NCBI GenBank assembly: GCA_964035545.1
Contig: OZ037768.1
Location: forward strand, 1,039,501 to 1,103,500
Origin: Bugula neritina
Lineage: Eukaryota; Bryozoa; Gymnolaemata; Cheilostomatida; Bugulidae
Reading direction: 5' to 3'
Length of the DNA stretch: 64,000 bases
Shown one piece after another: positions 1-13,100 of this stretch. Below the pieces are notes generated by a model. It searched no databases. It had not been told where the DNA came from and was given only the letters and a program-made list of their open reading frames with translations. The translations under genes were made by a program, and so were the position numbers. How positions within the stretch are numbered: position 1 is the first letter of the stretch; each line of letters opens with the position of its first letter.

Positions 1-239
1 GTTTACATTACTCTACTGTCTACAGTCTACACCTTTACTTTATTCTTAGAAGAGCCGGCCAGTATTAAGAGTATTGTTATATTATTGTTATATTATGATG
101 GAAATAGTGGTAGCTGACTAAGCTGATAATACATAACCTTTTTAGTACAAGTATATTCAACCTTTCATAATAGTACGAGTATTTAAGTAATGGTTAACTA
201 TTATTCCTATAATAGTATTAATAGAAACGCTAATAGCTA

Positions 240-592
<353 letters not shown>

Positions 593-1593
593 ATTGATTT
601 AGTGTAGATACAGCAGAGTAAGTTGATGGAAGGGGCAGTAATCAATAGCTAGTAGTTGCCATTCAGTTGATGTATTAAGAACAGGACAAGGCTTGCTGTA
701 CACAGAAAGTATGACAGAATATTGACTAGTGTATTGTGTTGTGTAGCTTGTAACACCATATAACAGCTAATCCTTATATTACAGTCCAATATAGATAATC
801 AATGTTCCACTCCAAACATCTTATATTCATAACTTGCAATGCTTGCATAATGTGAACTAAATAGCCAACAGCTCATAGCTTCCTGTGTATAATGAGAAGG
901 AGGGACTCAAACTGTCTGCTGCCTTTCTCCATTTCCTGTCTGCTGCTGCTTTGTTTTTCTCAAGTTGGCAGAGGAAAAGGGAGAATTTCAAAAATACGTG
1001 TTTATTGAAATATTTAGGATAATACCCACAACACTAAATAACCACCTTGAGCTATATAACAATAATATATGGTATAATATATTATGATAATATAATAATA
1101 CAATATTTTGAGCACTCAGAATCTGGCCCCTTTCAGCTAACATCCTCCATAACTCTGCACCGGATAAAGTACAAGAAATGCACTTGCTACAGCTGTCTAC
1201 CTGTGCTTATGTGTTTAATGTTCTCTTTACAACATTGTCTTTAGTTAGCCTGTCAATATCCTAGGAGTTACCTCCTCACGTATCTAATAATTTATATGTT
1301 TGATACTATTTGTTGAGGTGAAATAAGTGAACAGGTGAAAACTTTCAATGATTTACTAATTGTTAATTTTAGTGTTTATTATACTAAATTTGGTCTTGCT
1401 TTCTAAATTCTAAAACTTTTACACATTTTACTTTATGTTTATTAATTTCCTAATTTTAATAATATAATTTATTTTATTGTTTCAGTTTATTAGCTTTTCA
1501 CAATTCTATATCTGTTTGCCATAACCAGAAATGGATACTGTATAATATAATAAACACTGTGTACACTGTATAATATACACACTCCTCCTTTAG
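593..1593. other. No exon seen; probable RAB3 intron
   Basis: A+T-rich sequence with no recognisable coding segment. It ends in a pyrimidine tract and AG acceptor at 1593, so most or all of it is probably the intron before the penultimate RAB3 exon. Earlier RAB3 exons must lie to the left of the window. Confidence 0.6.
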
Positions 1594-2019
1594 GGCTGGA
1601 ATTCTTTGAAACGTCTGCTAAAGACAACATTAATGTCAAAGCTGTGTTTGAAAGGCTAGTGGACATCATTTGTGATAAGATGACGGAAACCCTAGACTCA
1701 GATCCTAACATGATTCCCAACCAGCAGAAAGGTTCGTAGTGATTCTGGTAATGAGTCCATAAAAATAGCAAAAAAATATATAATTCTTCACATGTACTAT
1801 AATATTTACTGTAATATGAATTTTAGCAGTTGTCTTCTCTTGTTGTAATATTTGGCACGAGAGCATAACTCTAATAATTGAATCAGTTTCGACAATGCAG
1901 TATATTATAGTGTGTATGACAATGCAGTATGTATGAATGAGTCATACAGCTGTTTATCTGCTGCAGGCACACGTCTGACCGACACATCTGGACAGCCAAA
2001 GCAAGGTGGTTGCTGCTAA
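1594..2019 (+). CDS. RAB3: RAB3-like small GTPase, C-terminal two exons (5' end outside window)
   Basis: Rab3 GTPases control docking and priming of secretory vesicles. Two exons are visible, 1594-1731 and 1967-2019, joined in phase 1 (donor GTTCGT, acceptor CTGCAG). The first encodes the G5 region: the [11 protein letters not shown] segment (SAK motif that contacts the guanine base) and the [12 protein letters not shown] helix, very close to animal Rab3. The second encodes the hypervariable tail and ends in GGCC followed by TAA, a di-cysteine geranylgeranylation signal for membrane anchoring. Vertebrate Rab3 proteins end in CxC, so the CC ending is a small difference. The P-loop and switch regions are not in the window. 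RAB27 is the nearest alternative, but the SAKDNINVK run favours RAB3. Confidence 0.88.
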
Positions 2020-2814
2020 GTCATGTGACCCAACACCCTCCTATGCCAGTCGTCAATGGATCACCCAGTTTTAGTGTTAGCACAATCTTTACCTTCTATG
2101 TTCATCGAACAATCATTAGAATTCTGTGTATTAATGTTGGAGAATCTTTAAATCTATAAAACCTTTATTTTCCGAGTCACCAGTCAGGTTGTGTTGCATC
2201 CACAGGTACTCCATGTCACAGTGACCAGATGTCACAGGTACTTCATGTCACAGTCACGTGTGACATCTGAATGAGTATGTACTGTTAACCTGTGGTATAA
2301 TGTTGTAGTAAGTTATTCATGGTGTGCTCTGGCAATATTTATGTTATCAACAATCAACTTTGATCATAGCTAGAATTAGTTCCTGTTATAAACATTTCTG
2401 TGTTGTATAATTAAAAGTAGATATAATACATTCATTATATTGTTGTTTTTTGAGAAGTTTGCTATTTTATTTGGGTTATTTAATTTAATAGTCTGTAATT
2501 TTATATTATATGGAAAATATATTTAATTATAAAATATGCAAAAATAATGTATCCAAAATATTACTAAAAGTTTTAGTCAAGGACGGAATGAGTTGTAACA
2601 ATGTGATAAATGTAATACTTTAAGAAAATAACTAAACTTACAAAAAAGAACAAATCCAAGTACGGAAAATTATGAAATATTATGACAAAAATGTATGCAT
2701 ATAGTCACATGATCAAAGTTTAGAAGTTATATAAACATCCAACGTAGGAGTTCAAATGTATAGGGAGAGACTGCTATATACTAGCTCACACTGGTCTGTG
2801 CCAACGGGTGGTGT
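2020..2814. other. Convergent 3' flanks of RAB3 and the membrane-protein gene
   Basis: No coding exon seen. It should hold the 3' UTRs of both flanking genes. A minus-strand AATAAA at about 2464-2469 could serve the membrane-protein gene. Around 2205-2265 a short repeat of a TGTCACAGGTACT-type motif occurs. Confidence 0.5.
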
Positions 2815-5800
2815 TTAGACACTGCCATTTGGTGGTGTCTCACCTCTAACTCCTTGTGGTGTCTCACCTCTAACTCCTTGTGGTGTCTCGCCTCTAACTT
2901 CACCCCGACTCACTGTGGGTGTCCCTCCCCTACCAACCGATGGTGTCTCACCTCTACGCGCTATCACCGATAGAGGTCTACAAAGGACGACATTCAAACT
3001 ATATTTACAAATACTTGTGAACATCAATATATGACTAGAACTCATTTGTCTCTCAGTTTGTACCACAGATGTGCGCCAGTCACATTCTCACGACCCATCA
3101 CACACGGTAGTTTTTTAAAATTGCCGTTTGTATGTCTTCTACTCAAGTAGTGAGTAAGGAGTTAATAAAGGGGCTGCAGAATGTACATATTATATAGATG
3201 TCTCTGTCACTAACTATTGAGTATAACTAAAAGATTCACAGCTCCACTTATTCGCTCACTACTACAGTGACTCACTACTACAGTGACTCATTAATACAGT
3301 GACTCACTACAACAGAGACTCACTACTACAGTGACTCACTACTACAGAGACTCACTACTACAGAGACTCACTACTACAGAGACTCACTAATACAGTGACT
3401 CACTACTACAGAGACTCACTATTACAGTGACTCACTATTACAGAGACTCACTATTACAGAGACTCACTACTACAGAGACTCACTACTACAGAGACACACT
3501 ACTACAGAGACACACTACCACAGAGCTTCTAGTGAGTAGTAAGTACATTATAAACCTTGACTGGAGTCCGATTTGACTGGTGGGAGAGGCAAAAGCTGAC
3601 CTGGAGGGTATCCCAGCTACCATCATGTCTACATCAATAGACTCTTCATCACCTAGCACTGAGAGAGTGTCCTGTAAAATATTACACAGTATTACCAGCT
3701 ATGGTACAATAACTCTCCAATTAGTCACACGACTAGTCACATGACTAATCACATGGCCAATCACATGGTTACTTGCAAAGAGCAGTGAGAAACTTACATA
3801 ACTGATGAGGTCATCATTTGTTGTTACTTCAGCTTTTATATACAACTCGTGGCCAACCCTTGGTCCAACCTCAGACTGAGGTTGGAGAATGTCAATGTAA
3901 TCAATAGGTTGGGGCGCCTTCTTTCCACCCGTCTCACTCCATACTTTATTTAGAGCCTCTTTTGTCAACTTATTCATCTCCACTTTTTTAGCTCGGCCAT
4001 TTAAAAACATGCCTGAAAAATAATTACTTATGGCAATCACAGCAAATAATGTCTGTAATATTAGTAGATCTCTGGTCAAAATATATTCTTATTAATACTC
4101 AATTCAAACTCAACACAAACCTTTTTTAATTTTCAAATCAGTGAACTAAATCTCAAGCCTGAACATCAAATTTAGAATGAAGAAAAGAATCTTGATCAAG
4201 CAACTTTTGGTTTTTCATCATAGTTAGTTTGAGCTGTGATTTGCTACTATGTATTGTGTGACGTCTGCATTGGTTTAAATCATATCAAATTGGCACAGCC
4301 TACTTTTACCGACTGCAACCGCTACTGGCTTGTCCACATTGACTAGTTGGAGTTCTATTGTGCTGTGAGCTTTGTCAACAATATTTACATTTTTCAATAA
4401 TATGCATTTTTGCTAATTTAGCTTAAACATTATAATGCAAAAAAAAAACATAACGCCTGCACATTTTAACATTTAGGTCCAAGCTCCCTTATGGAGTAAA
4501 AAAGTAAGAGATGGCAAGAGAACTTTAAACGTATAAAATAGACTGGCTTGCAGCTGCAAAGCAAATACTGTAAACTGACTCTGTCTGTCTCGCCATAGTA
4601 CACTAGTGTCTTCTTCACCAATCTACTAACAAGCAGTAAGTAATGCAGAATCTATTAGTAATTGAAACCAACATACCCAGGCAGTACATTTTTAGTAATA
4701 GTCTTCGTTTTAATGGCGAGACTAAAAGCAGATCATATTCCCTTTGGGCGAGACGTTTGACAAACACTGGCATTACTCTCATCAACTCAGCCGCAGTGCT
4801 TCGGATGCTCTCCTTGACACTTTCAGCAAACAGGGAGTGAGACGCCACTTGAGCGTGAACCTAGAAGAGCAACATTTGCGTGAGTATATAGTAGTATATC
4901 AGTGTGAGTATATACTAGTATCATAGTGTCATAGTATCATAGTGTCATAGTATCATAGTGTCATAGTATCATAGTGTCATAGTATCATAGTGTCATAGTG
5001 TCATAGTGTTATAGTGTCATAGTATCATAGCATGGAGTGTCATAGTGTCATAGTATCATAGTATGGAGTGTCACACCTCTATGAGCTCATCAAGCAGGTG
5101 CCACAAGGTGTCCTGTATTGGATCGCCCAAAAACTCAGCCTCTCTGCAGTAGGCATTGATAATTTGAATCTGTCTGGAGAGCTCATGGGCTGGTGCAAAC
5201 AGAGGCGGCAAACTCATTGTCCTCTCTGCAAAAAAATGAAAAAACAACATACAGTAGTCATGTAACTTATAACTTGAAATTTTTCCTAATCTTTTTCTGC
5301 ATGAGAAAAGATAATTCGGATACATAATATACTAAATATTAATACAAGACTTTACTAAGCCAGTATCACTAGACAAAATTTATTACGAGATGTCAAAAAA
5401 ATATTTCATGAAGTTTCGTCTCTACATTTAGAATTGCAAGGGTACAATAGAGGTCATGTGACGTGACGCACCCACGACATGCCGAGCTCGTAAAACTCCT
5501 TTCATAAACTTCTTTGTCTGGTCATCAAGCTTATGTACCCCTTCAGAAGTCAAAGACGGCCATATTGGTTTACTGCAGACGTTGCACTGATGTAGCAGCA
5601 GATAGATGAAGAAGCAGAGAGTGATTAGCAGCCACCCGCCATTCACTGTGATGAGCATGCTCATTGTGTACATCGGGGTGAACCAGACGGACCTCACACT
5701 ATCAACATAATACAGTATACGAGATAGTGGCCTTCAACAATCAAACTAGACTAGTTAGAAAATATTAGTTTAGATATTGAAATGATCAACTTAATATTTG

Positions 5801-8800
5801 AAAAAAAATGACATTCTACTTTTTGAGTGCTCAGTGTAATTTAATTTCTCAATTTTGGACCAAATTGTTGGCAATTTTAAAACATTGTATTAGGTATGCA
5901 GGGTTATTAGAACTAACAAGAACAATTTATAGATGTTTAAACTTACAATCTCCTAAATGTTAACCGAAATAACATTCAAGATTTAAACATTCAATATTTT
6001 ATATATATAAAAATTTAAAAATTAAACTACCAAACTGAATTTACAAACTAATAACTTGAAAACTATCTTTATAGTTGCATATACTTTGTCCAGGAACATA
6101 AACAAATGAAAATATCTCCTTGTAAACAACAACAATGAAATGTGTCTATCAGCAAGTACTGGGGACAGGAAGTGACCTGTATGCATCAAAGGAAGTCCTC
6201 ATGGCTCCGGTGAGAAGATTCAATACTAAACAGAGCATGTTGATGATGAGCATGGCGTTGAATAGTGGCACCCTGTACGGCCTCTGTATGATGAACGCCA
6301 GCAGGTAGACAAATACCACACAAGTCAGCACCATCGACTGTAAACAGGAAAGAAGGGGCTAACGTAAGCAAACAGGAAGTAGTGTTACTGTAAGTAAACA
6401 GGAAATACAAGGCTAACGTAAGTAAAATACATCATAGATAACCCAACAAATGAAAGCTATTAGAAAACCTGAGAGATAAATTTCAAAAGTTTTCTGAATC
6501 GGAGCGCCTTTCAAAGCAAATTTCCGCTTTTCTATTGAATGTTTTTACAATGTTTAATTTCATTGTTATGATAAATTCAGTAAATCTTTCTAATATAAAA
6601 TTTATAGTGCACTGCATGAAAGTTGACAATTCCTAAAAACTAAACACTTAATCTAAAATATTGACAAAATATTTCTAATGCTGATAAGTCATCACAACAC
6701 AATCCCCTGCCTTATAAACGCATATTGAGAGGAAATACCTGTATAAAGATCATGTTGAACAGCGCTGCATAGACTACAATTCCAATAAACTTGAGAAGAT
6801 GCATTGCGGCACGGTAGTGGGCTGCCCTCAATTTAAATGAAGAGAATATATGAAAACCACACACAATATACATGACGTCTAATCCTTGCACGTACTCCGT
6901 TTCTTTTAGTTGTAGGTATGATTCGTGGCCTGCAAATTATGAAAAACTTTCCATAGTAGATTCCAATCTCTATTGTGCAGGTAACTCCATGTTATTCAAA
7001 CCAAATAACTGCTAAACTGACTAGTGACACAAGTATAACAAGTCAAGCAGTGAAGACAATTTTAATTCTATTTGTAAATTGACAAGAGACATAAAAAATT
7101 TATTTTATTACTATACTGTACAATTATATACAAATATAATATATATTGTCAAACAAAATTATTTATCTAACAACAAAGCACATAATACAAGCACATAATA
7201 CAAGCACATGAGGTGAATACAAACCCGAGGAATGGCTGAATATGAGCTGTAGCTTAGTTTTCTTTATCATCCAGACGGGGAAGGCAATAAAGAACACAAG
7301 AGCAAAGGCTATAGCCACACCGGCATACGCCCACTGCAGACTAGCGAAGCAGCTCTGGGTGTTGTCTACATACATCAGCATTGTCTCCCCCTTGCTGTCT
7401 GACACGCAGTGGAATACTTTACCGAGAGAAACACCAACAGGCAGGGCTAGTAGCTGTAAAACAATATAAATCAACATTGAACTTAGTTTAAAAACCTAGA
7501 CTGAGATACTATTAATAATGTGTATGTAGCACGGGGCATTAATTATACCTTTACTAAATGAAGTAATACTAACAAAATTTATGAAACACAACAAATTCAA
7601 AATATAAATCTAATGGGCTGCAATTACATAACACGGAACACTAAAACAAAACTTGATATAAATTACTGAATAACATATCTCAACTCTAACCTGAAATATT
7701 ATTATATAAACTCTTTGCATTTTAGATATTTTCACCAGGAGAAAGGGATCGTCTCTCTTGGACATGATCACGTACGACACGACGTAAGCAATGAAGAGAC
7801 AGAAGAAGACTATTGCCATTCCTAACAGGAAGTACCAGTACGGGAAGGGCATGAGAGTGGAGTCGGAGGGAAACCCCTGAACACTCTTGTACGTCGTGTT
7901 ACTCGCTACTTTCGTCATCTCCCAGACATCCAGATTAGCCGCAAACACCCAGCTCAGCTTTCTAGTCCAGGCCTCTGGCCAAGGCCACCGTACAGCTAAG
8001 GACTGCACCTGAGAATATCACATATAATAATATTACATAACTATAAAGGGTACAGTAATATAACTCATTATTCATACATCTGCAGGCATACAATGAGTGT
8101 CTTAAAAAACGGAACATTATTTATTGTAATGAAATAAAATATCTTAGAAAGTAAGCTTTATTATAGCTACCCTTAGACTGTGTTCCACATTTAAACAACA
8201 TTTCAAGTTGAATTTCTGGTTGTAACTAATGTTATCTGTAACCAGAGGCATTGATTGCCCTAAATATTTAGTTACAATGTCATAGTGATCTATGAGTGAT
8301 ATTGAAAAGTCATCAAAGACACAATACACGATAAATCCTACAATTCAAAGTGAATATCTCAACTAATTTGTTTACTCACTAAGGCCAGCCACTGCAGATA
8401 CTCCACTGACAGTATGAAAAAGTCGTTCCAAATCAGCCACGTTCCTCGCTTTTTGTTGTCTGCAAACAGCACTTCCTCTTCGTCAAAATCCGTATCCCAG
8501 TATTCCTTTTCATTCACAATATCATCTAAACTTGACGTAAATGCGGCATTGTAAGCACTAAAACACAATAAACCATCGAAATCTCATTGTGAATAAAATA
8601 TTATGTGAAATAAAAACTTCATTTATTTGAAAAACATAAAATCACTGAGTCATATATCAACATAAACAATAAAGCAGTTGACCAGATAGAAGTTAGGCAA
8701 AGGAAATATTTAGCTGAAAATATTATATAAAGTAATAATTTCAAAAATAATTTCAGCAGACTCTAATATTTCATAATTTTATACTTAATATTTTGGTTTT

Positions 8801-9060
8801 CTAAGTTATTAATCATCTGGTGTAACATTCTTTTCTTAAAATACAATTTTTTTAAAACAAAATTTAACTTGATATGAGATCTTTTAGCCTAACAAATTCA
8901 AGTCTTACTTCATTATAAGCACAATCAGAATATAGTCAAAAATAAAAGTCAGACTAAGTACCCTTGCTTTTTTCTCCCTTTCTTTTTTGCATGGTGAGGT
9001 GTAAATGCTGCTCCAGTTAACAAAGGCTTTACTTCTTTTACAGCCATACTAAAACCAAAC
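2815..9060 (-). CDS. Unrecognised multi-pass membrane protein, 12 coding exons, 738 aa
   Basis: Coding exons (minus): 8962-9047 with ATG at 9047, 8380-8557, 7691-8008, 7225-7453, 6739-6929, 6177-6337, 5472-5698, 5077-5225, 4677-4860, 3798-4012, 3556-3671, 2815-2977. All phases agree and total 2217 nt. About eight hydrophobic segments lie near residues 68-88, 145-170, 184-204, 230-255, 313-334, 335-352, 358-380 and 395-425. The Lys-rich N-terminus and long C-terminus are probably cytosolic. After the first segment comes WPWP (96-99) and then NLDVWE (113-118), reminiscent of the membrane module YLQ..L...WP...F...N.D..E in many large surface proteins of protists and some animals (inference). The tail carries RGETP repeats. 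A 5' noncoding exon begins at 9567 and is spliced to 9060. I do not recognise a named family. Confidence 0.75.
3251..3527. repeat. 16-bp tandem repeat in the last intron of the membrane-protein gene
   Basis: About 17 copies of a GACTCACTACTACAGA-type unit with T/A variants. The array lies in the intron between coding exons 3556-3671 and 2815-2977. If this intron were retained the frame would stop shortly inside the array. Confidence 0.9.
4918..5062. repeat. 8/16-bp CATAGTGT/CATAGTAT tandem repeat
   Basis: Alternating CATAGTGT and CATAGTAT units fill most of the 216-nt intron between exons 4677-4860 and 5077-5225 of the membrane-protein gene. Confidence 0.9.
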
Positions 9061-9566
9061 CTGCAAAATTTAACTAATAGGCATGTAATAATACTAAATT
9101 ATTAAAATTAAAACAATCGTCATAAACGGGCATCAATTGAACTGCATTATGTAAATGATTTAATAAACGACCATTTATTCATATTGTACCTATTTCTATT
9201 CCAACAGTCACAGTGATAAGCTAGTAATGCCTAGCCCTATGACATGTGCGATCATGTGAATATCATTAGATAATTATTATAATTATTTCTAGATTACTAT
9301 TAGGAAAGAATGATTACACTCATGCTAATAGTAATACTAATACTAATAGTAGTACTAGTAGTAATAGTAATAGCAATAATATTACTATTACTAATTAGTA
9401 ATACTAATTGGCACTCATACTTGACAATTGAATACACCTACACCCTACAGCCAGTTCCACTACAATTAAAATTGATACTAGGACTCACGGAGTAAAAACC
9501 AGTTTCAAAGTTAAATTAAAACTGTAAACAGAATCTTGCAAAACTAAATATTCATATCGTTGTTAC
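9061..9566 (-). other. 5' UTR intron of the membrane-protein gene
   Basis: On the minus strand the sequence CTCAG|GTAACA at 9566/9567 is a good donor and TTTTGCAG at 9061-9068 a good acceptor 13 nt before the ATG. The intron holds a short TAA/TAG/TAC-rich stretch (9305-9400) that gives a false Ile/Val/Leu frame. Confidence 0.65.
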
Positions 9567-10121
9567 CTGAGGCTGTTAGACTTAATGCTACTCGCCACTC
9601 GGAGCGGGAGTCTCAGTCTGAGTTAGCGCTTAGTTATCTTTAGATCAACACACAATATTAAAAAGATTTTATATTTTTAGTAGAACATTTTGGTACTTTA
9701 ATAACTCAACGTTTAATTTGTTTTCAAATATTGTTTGTTTCTTTATCCATCAAGGATTATAAGCACTATCTGTAACGAATAGGTTGACCAGATCTCTTAT
9801 CGCGGCCATTTTGATTTTGTAAATAACTTTCTCGTGGTGCTAGGGAACATAACGTGAGCTGACCTCTACAGCTATTATTTAAACTTCGCCAGTAAAGTTT
9901 GATTAGCGATCAAAGTAGCTTAAGTTTCGCAAATCAATTGGTGTACAACTTTATTGCACCGCGCACGTAAAGTTTTACACAACAAGATTACGAATCGCTA
10001 CTAAGTTTGTTCTTACCTTGACCTTGCTACCTAGAAGCTTCTAAACTAACTTTTTTTGTTGTAATAAATGAACAAAATTTGAGCACACCACGCAATTCTA
10101 TCTTGTCTTTGAATTACTATA
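9567..10121. promoter_or_regulatory. Divergent promoter interval between the membrane-protein gene and DNAAF4
   Basis: The 5' ends of two divergent genes lie within about 550 bp, so the interval must hold the start sites and 5' UTRs of both. It has more CpG and fewer repeats than its surroundings (CpGs around 9595-9625, 9800-9810 and 9955-9995). I see no TATA box in a convincing position for either gene. Confidence 0.55.
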
Positions 10122-13100
10122 ATGCCTCTGATAGTAAAAGATTACACGTGGGAAGAAACACCAACTATTACTGGAATAAGCATTCCTTTGAAAGGTGTTA
10201 AAAAAGAGAAAGTTGATATTTTTTCAACTGATGAGTTTATAAAGGTATAAAAATTTATATTATTATTAATATTATAATCAAAATAAAGTTAAAAAGACTC
10301 CAAGTTTACAAAACTGACAATGCTTATGTTCATGTTGGTGTCAAACAAAGTTAGAATAAATTTATTTTTATTGTCTGCTTTAAGAAGCAATCTGTAGTCC
10401 TGATGGTGCATATTGGAATTTAACATTATTTTTCATTTCTATCACAATGACAATGAGTTCTATTAATCTTTAAGCAACTTGGTTGCAAATCATTTTTGAA
10501 ATTACAATTTATTTTGGCTTGAATTTAAACACACAATCAAATAAAATTCAAGCTCAAAATACCTCTAGAATGCACCTCTGAGTATGCACTTTTTTGTTTT
10601 TTATTTGCTTTTTTAAATCAAAATATATGAAATTTGAATTTGGTTGATTTTAGCTCTTATGACTAAAGTATCCCATCTAAAAATTTTATTCCTTGTTTTA
10701 GAAAAATAAAACTACCTTCATATATTTGCACTTCAACGAATTAGATGATGATTATGCAAATATGTATCTTACTCGTAAATTGTTTGTCATATGTTCAGGT
10801 AAGCTTCCCTCCATATATATTTGAGGCACTTTTGTATGACTTGGTGAATGAAGACACAAGTGTTGCTAGGATTGACAATGGCTTAGTTATGTTGACATTG
10901 CACAAGCAGACAGAAGGCTTGTGGGGACAACTCTGCTCGCCAGTCATGGGTATGTTATACTTCCATTAATCCTGACCTCTCTCTAGTTTGATAGTCTGCT
11001 GCTCCTGGTTTTTATAATAAAGCATTTCTTTTCCACAAAGTATGTAGTATAAACATTCTGTTGAGTAAATTGTTTTGCTAGTAATTTAATTGCATTAGGC
11101 CAACCTCCACTCTAAACTCAAACTTATACACAAAAATGCAAAAACTTAGACTATTGCTTTGAGATTTACTCAACATTGGTATATAACATACTAGTATATT
11201 ATTGTTATACATTACTGTAATACTGATATACATCTCAACATATATGAGAATATAGTTTGCATGTGTTACTAGATTACTGGTATATGAGTATATTATGTAA
11301 TCTTGTATTGTATTGCTGCAGAAGACAAACCAGCATATAGAGCAAAAATAGAAGAGAATCTAGTCAAAGCTCAACAAAGAGAAGAGGAAGAAACTAAGAA
11401 GAGAAACGAGAAAAAGCGAGAGAATGATAAATTTGTTTTGCGAAAAGCAATGGACGTGAGAGAATAGTCCTGTTTTGTTCTTCATTAATCTCTGTTGCTT
11501 CTCTGTACTTAAACTAACAAAGGTGAAGTTGTTTCCCCTGACTGTTTCAGCTGGACCAGCAAGAGAGGGACAGAATCTCGGGGATAAAGGAAGAGGAAAA
11601 GAGGAAAGCCACTGAAGAACTTGAGAGATGGAAGGAAGAGCAGAGACAAGCGGCTTTGCAGGTAAACTTTTCAAGTTATGGGTGAATGGATTAGAAAATA
11701 TGTCTATGAATGCAGATGTAGAGCTAGGTGTTACTTCTACAGTGTCTAGTATATGTCTACAGTGTATAATATATGTCTACAGTGTATAATATTATATGTC
11801 TACAGTGTATAGTATATGTCTACAATGTATAATATATGTCTACAGTGTATAATATATGTCTACACTGTATAATACATGTCTACAATGTATAATATATGTC
11901 TACAGTGTATAGTATATGTCTACAGTGTATAATATATGTCTACAGTATATATAATATATGTCTACAGTGTATAATATACGTCTACAGTGTATAATATATG
12001 TCTACAGTGTATAATATATGTCTACAGTGTATAATATATGTCTACACTGTATAATACATGTCTACAATGTATAATATATGTCTACAGTATATATAATATA
12101 TGTCTACAGTGTATAATATATGTCTGCAGTATATAATATATGTCTACAATGTATAATATATGTCTACAGTGTATAATATACGTCTACAGTATATAATATA
12201 CTTCCCTGTGTTTAGGAAAAAGCCAAGTTAGCTGAAGAAGCTCGGAGAGAGAGGGAGGAAAGAGAGTCTGAAATAAGGCGGCAAAAACTTATAGAAAAAG
12301 CCAACAGAAAAAGTTGGTTTTATTTCATAACAATATAACTTATCTCGAATACAGTGTTACTGAGCCAGACTTATAGTCTGGTTGCAGTCTGTGTATAGTG
12401 TAGGACAGCCATACCAGTCTATGATCATGTGATGGTGTTTCAGATGACGTGTTTGATAAAGTCTACGATGAGGACTCGGTGAGAGCTAGCGGAAAGATAG
12501 AGGTGAAGTTCACACCCAGAGTGTTTCCTACGGCAATGAGGGAGTCTACGAAACATCTGGAAGAGGAAGTGAGCTTCTGGCGTGACAATACTTGATAATA
12601 TATATAGTCATATATTTATATATCTATATATATTCTATAGAGTGTGTTTATATATGTATATGTTATATATAGTATATATAATATATAGCATATTTATATA
12701 CTATATATTATATAGTATATTTATATATGTATAATATACACAGTGTATTTATATATGTATATATTATATATAGCATAATAGCAACAAGGAATTGCCTTGC
12801 CCTGAGACTAATATGTAAAAAGCTAACAGAAGTAGCTAGACATGCTGCTTTACCAGTAGTTACTAAATTTATGTTTTGCCATCTGCATATCTCAGTTAAA
12901 AGTAAAGGTAAACCATCAGTAACATAGTTATATGTTATATACCATAGTGTGATGATGGCATAATATGTACTCTAACAATACTATATTACTGTCAACATGA
13001 AATTAATATGATATATAGACTATGATATAATATGAAATATATAATACATAGTATATAGTATAGTGAGAAGTGAATAATATGTTATAGGGTATGATAATAT

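Noticed and set aside
9561-9576. RFX X-box (GTTACC-TGA-GGCTGT) in the shared promoter of the cilia gene
   Set aside because: Only one half-site fits, and the same bases are better explained as the donor CAG|GTAACA of the 5' UTR intron on the minus strand.
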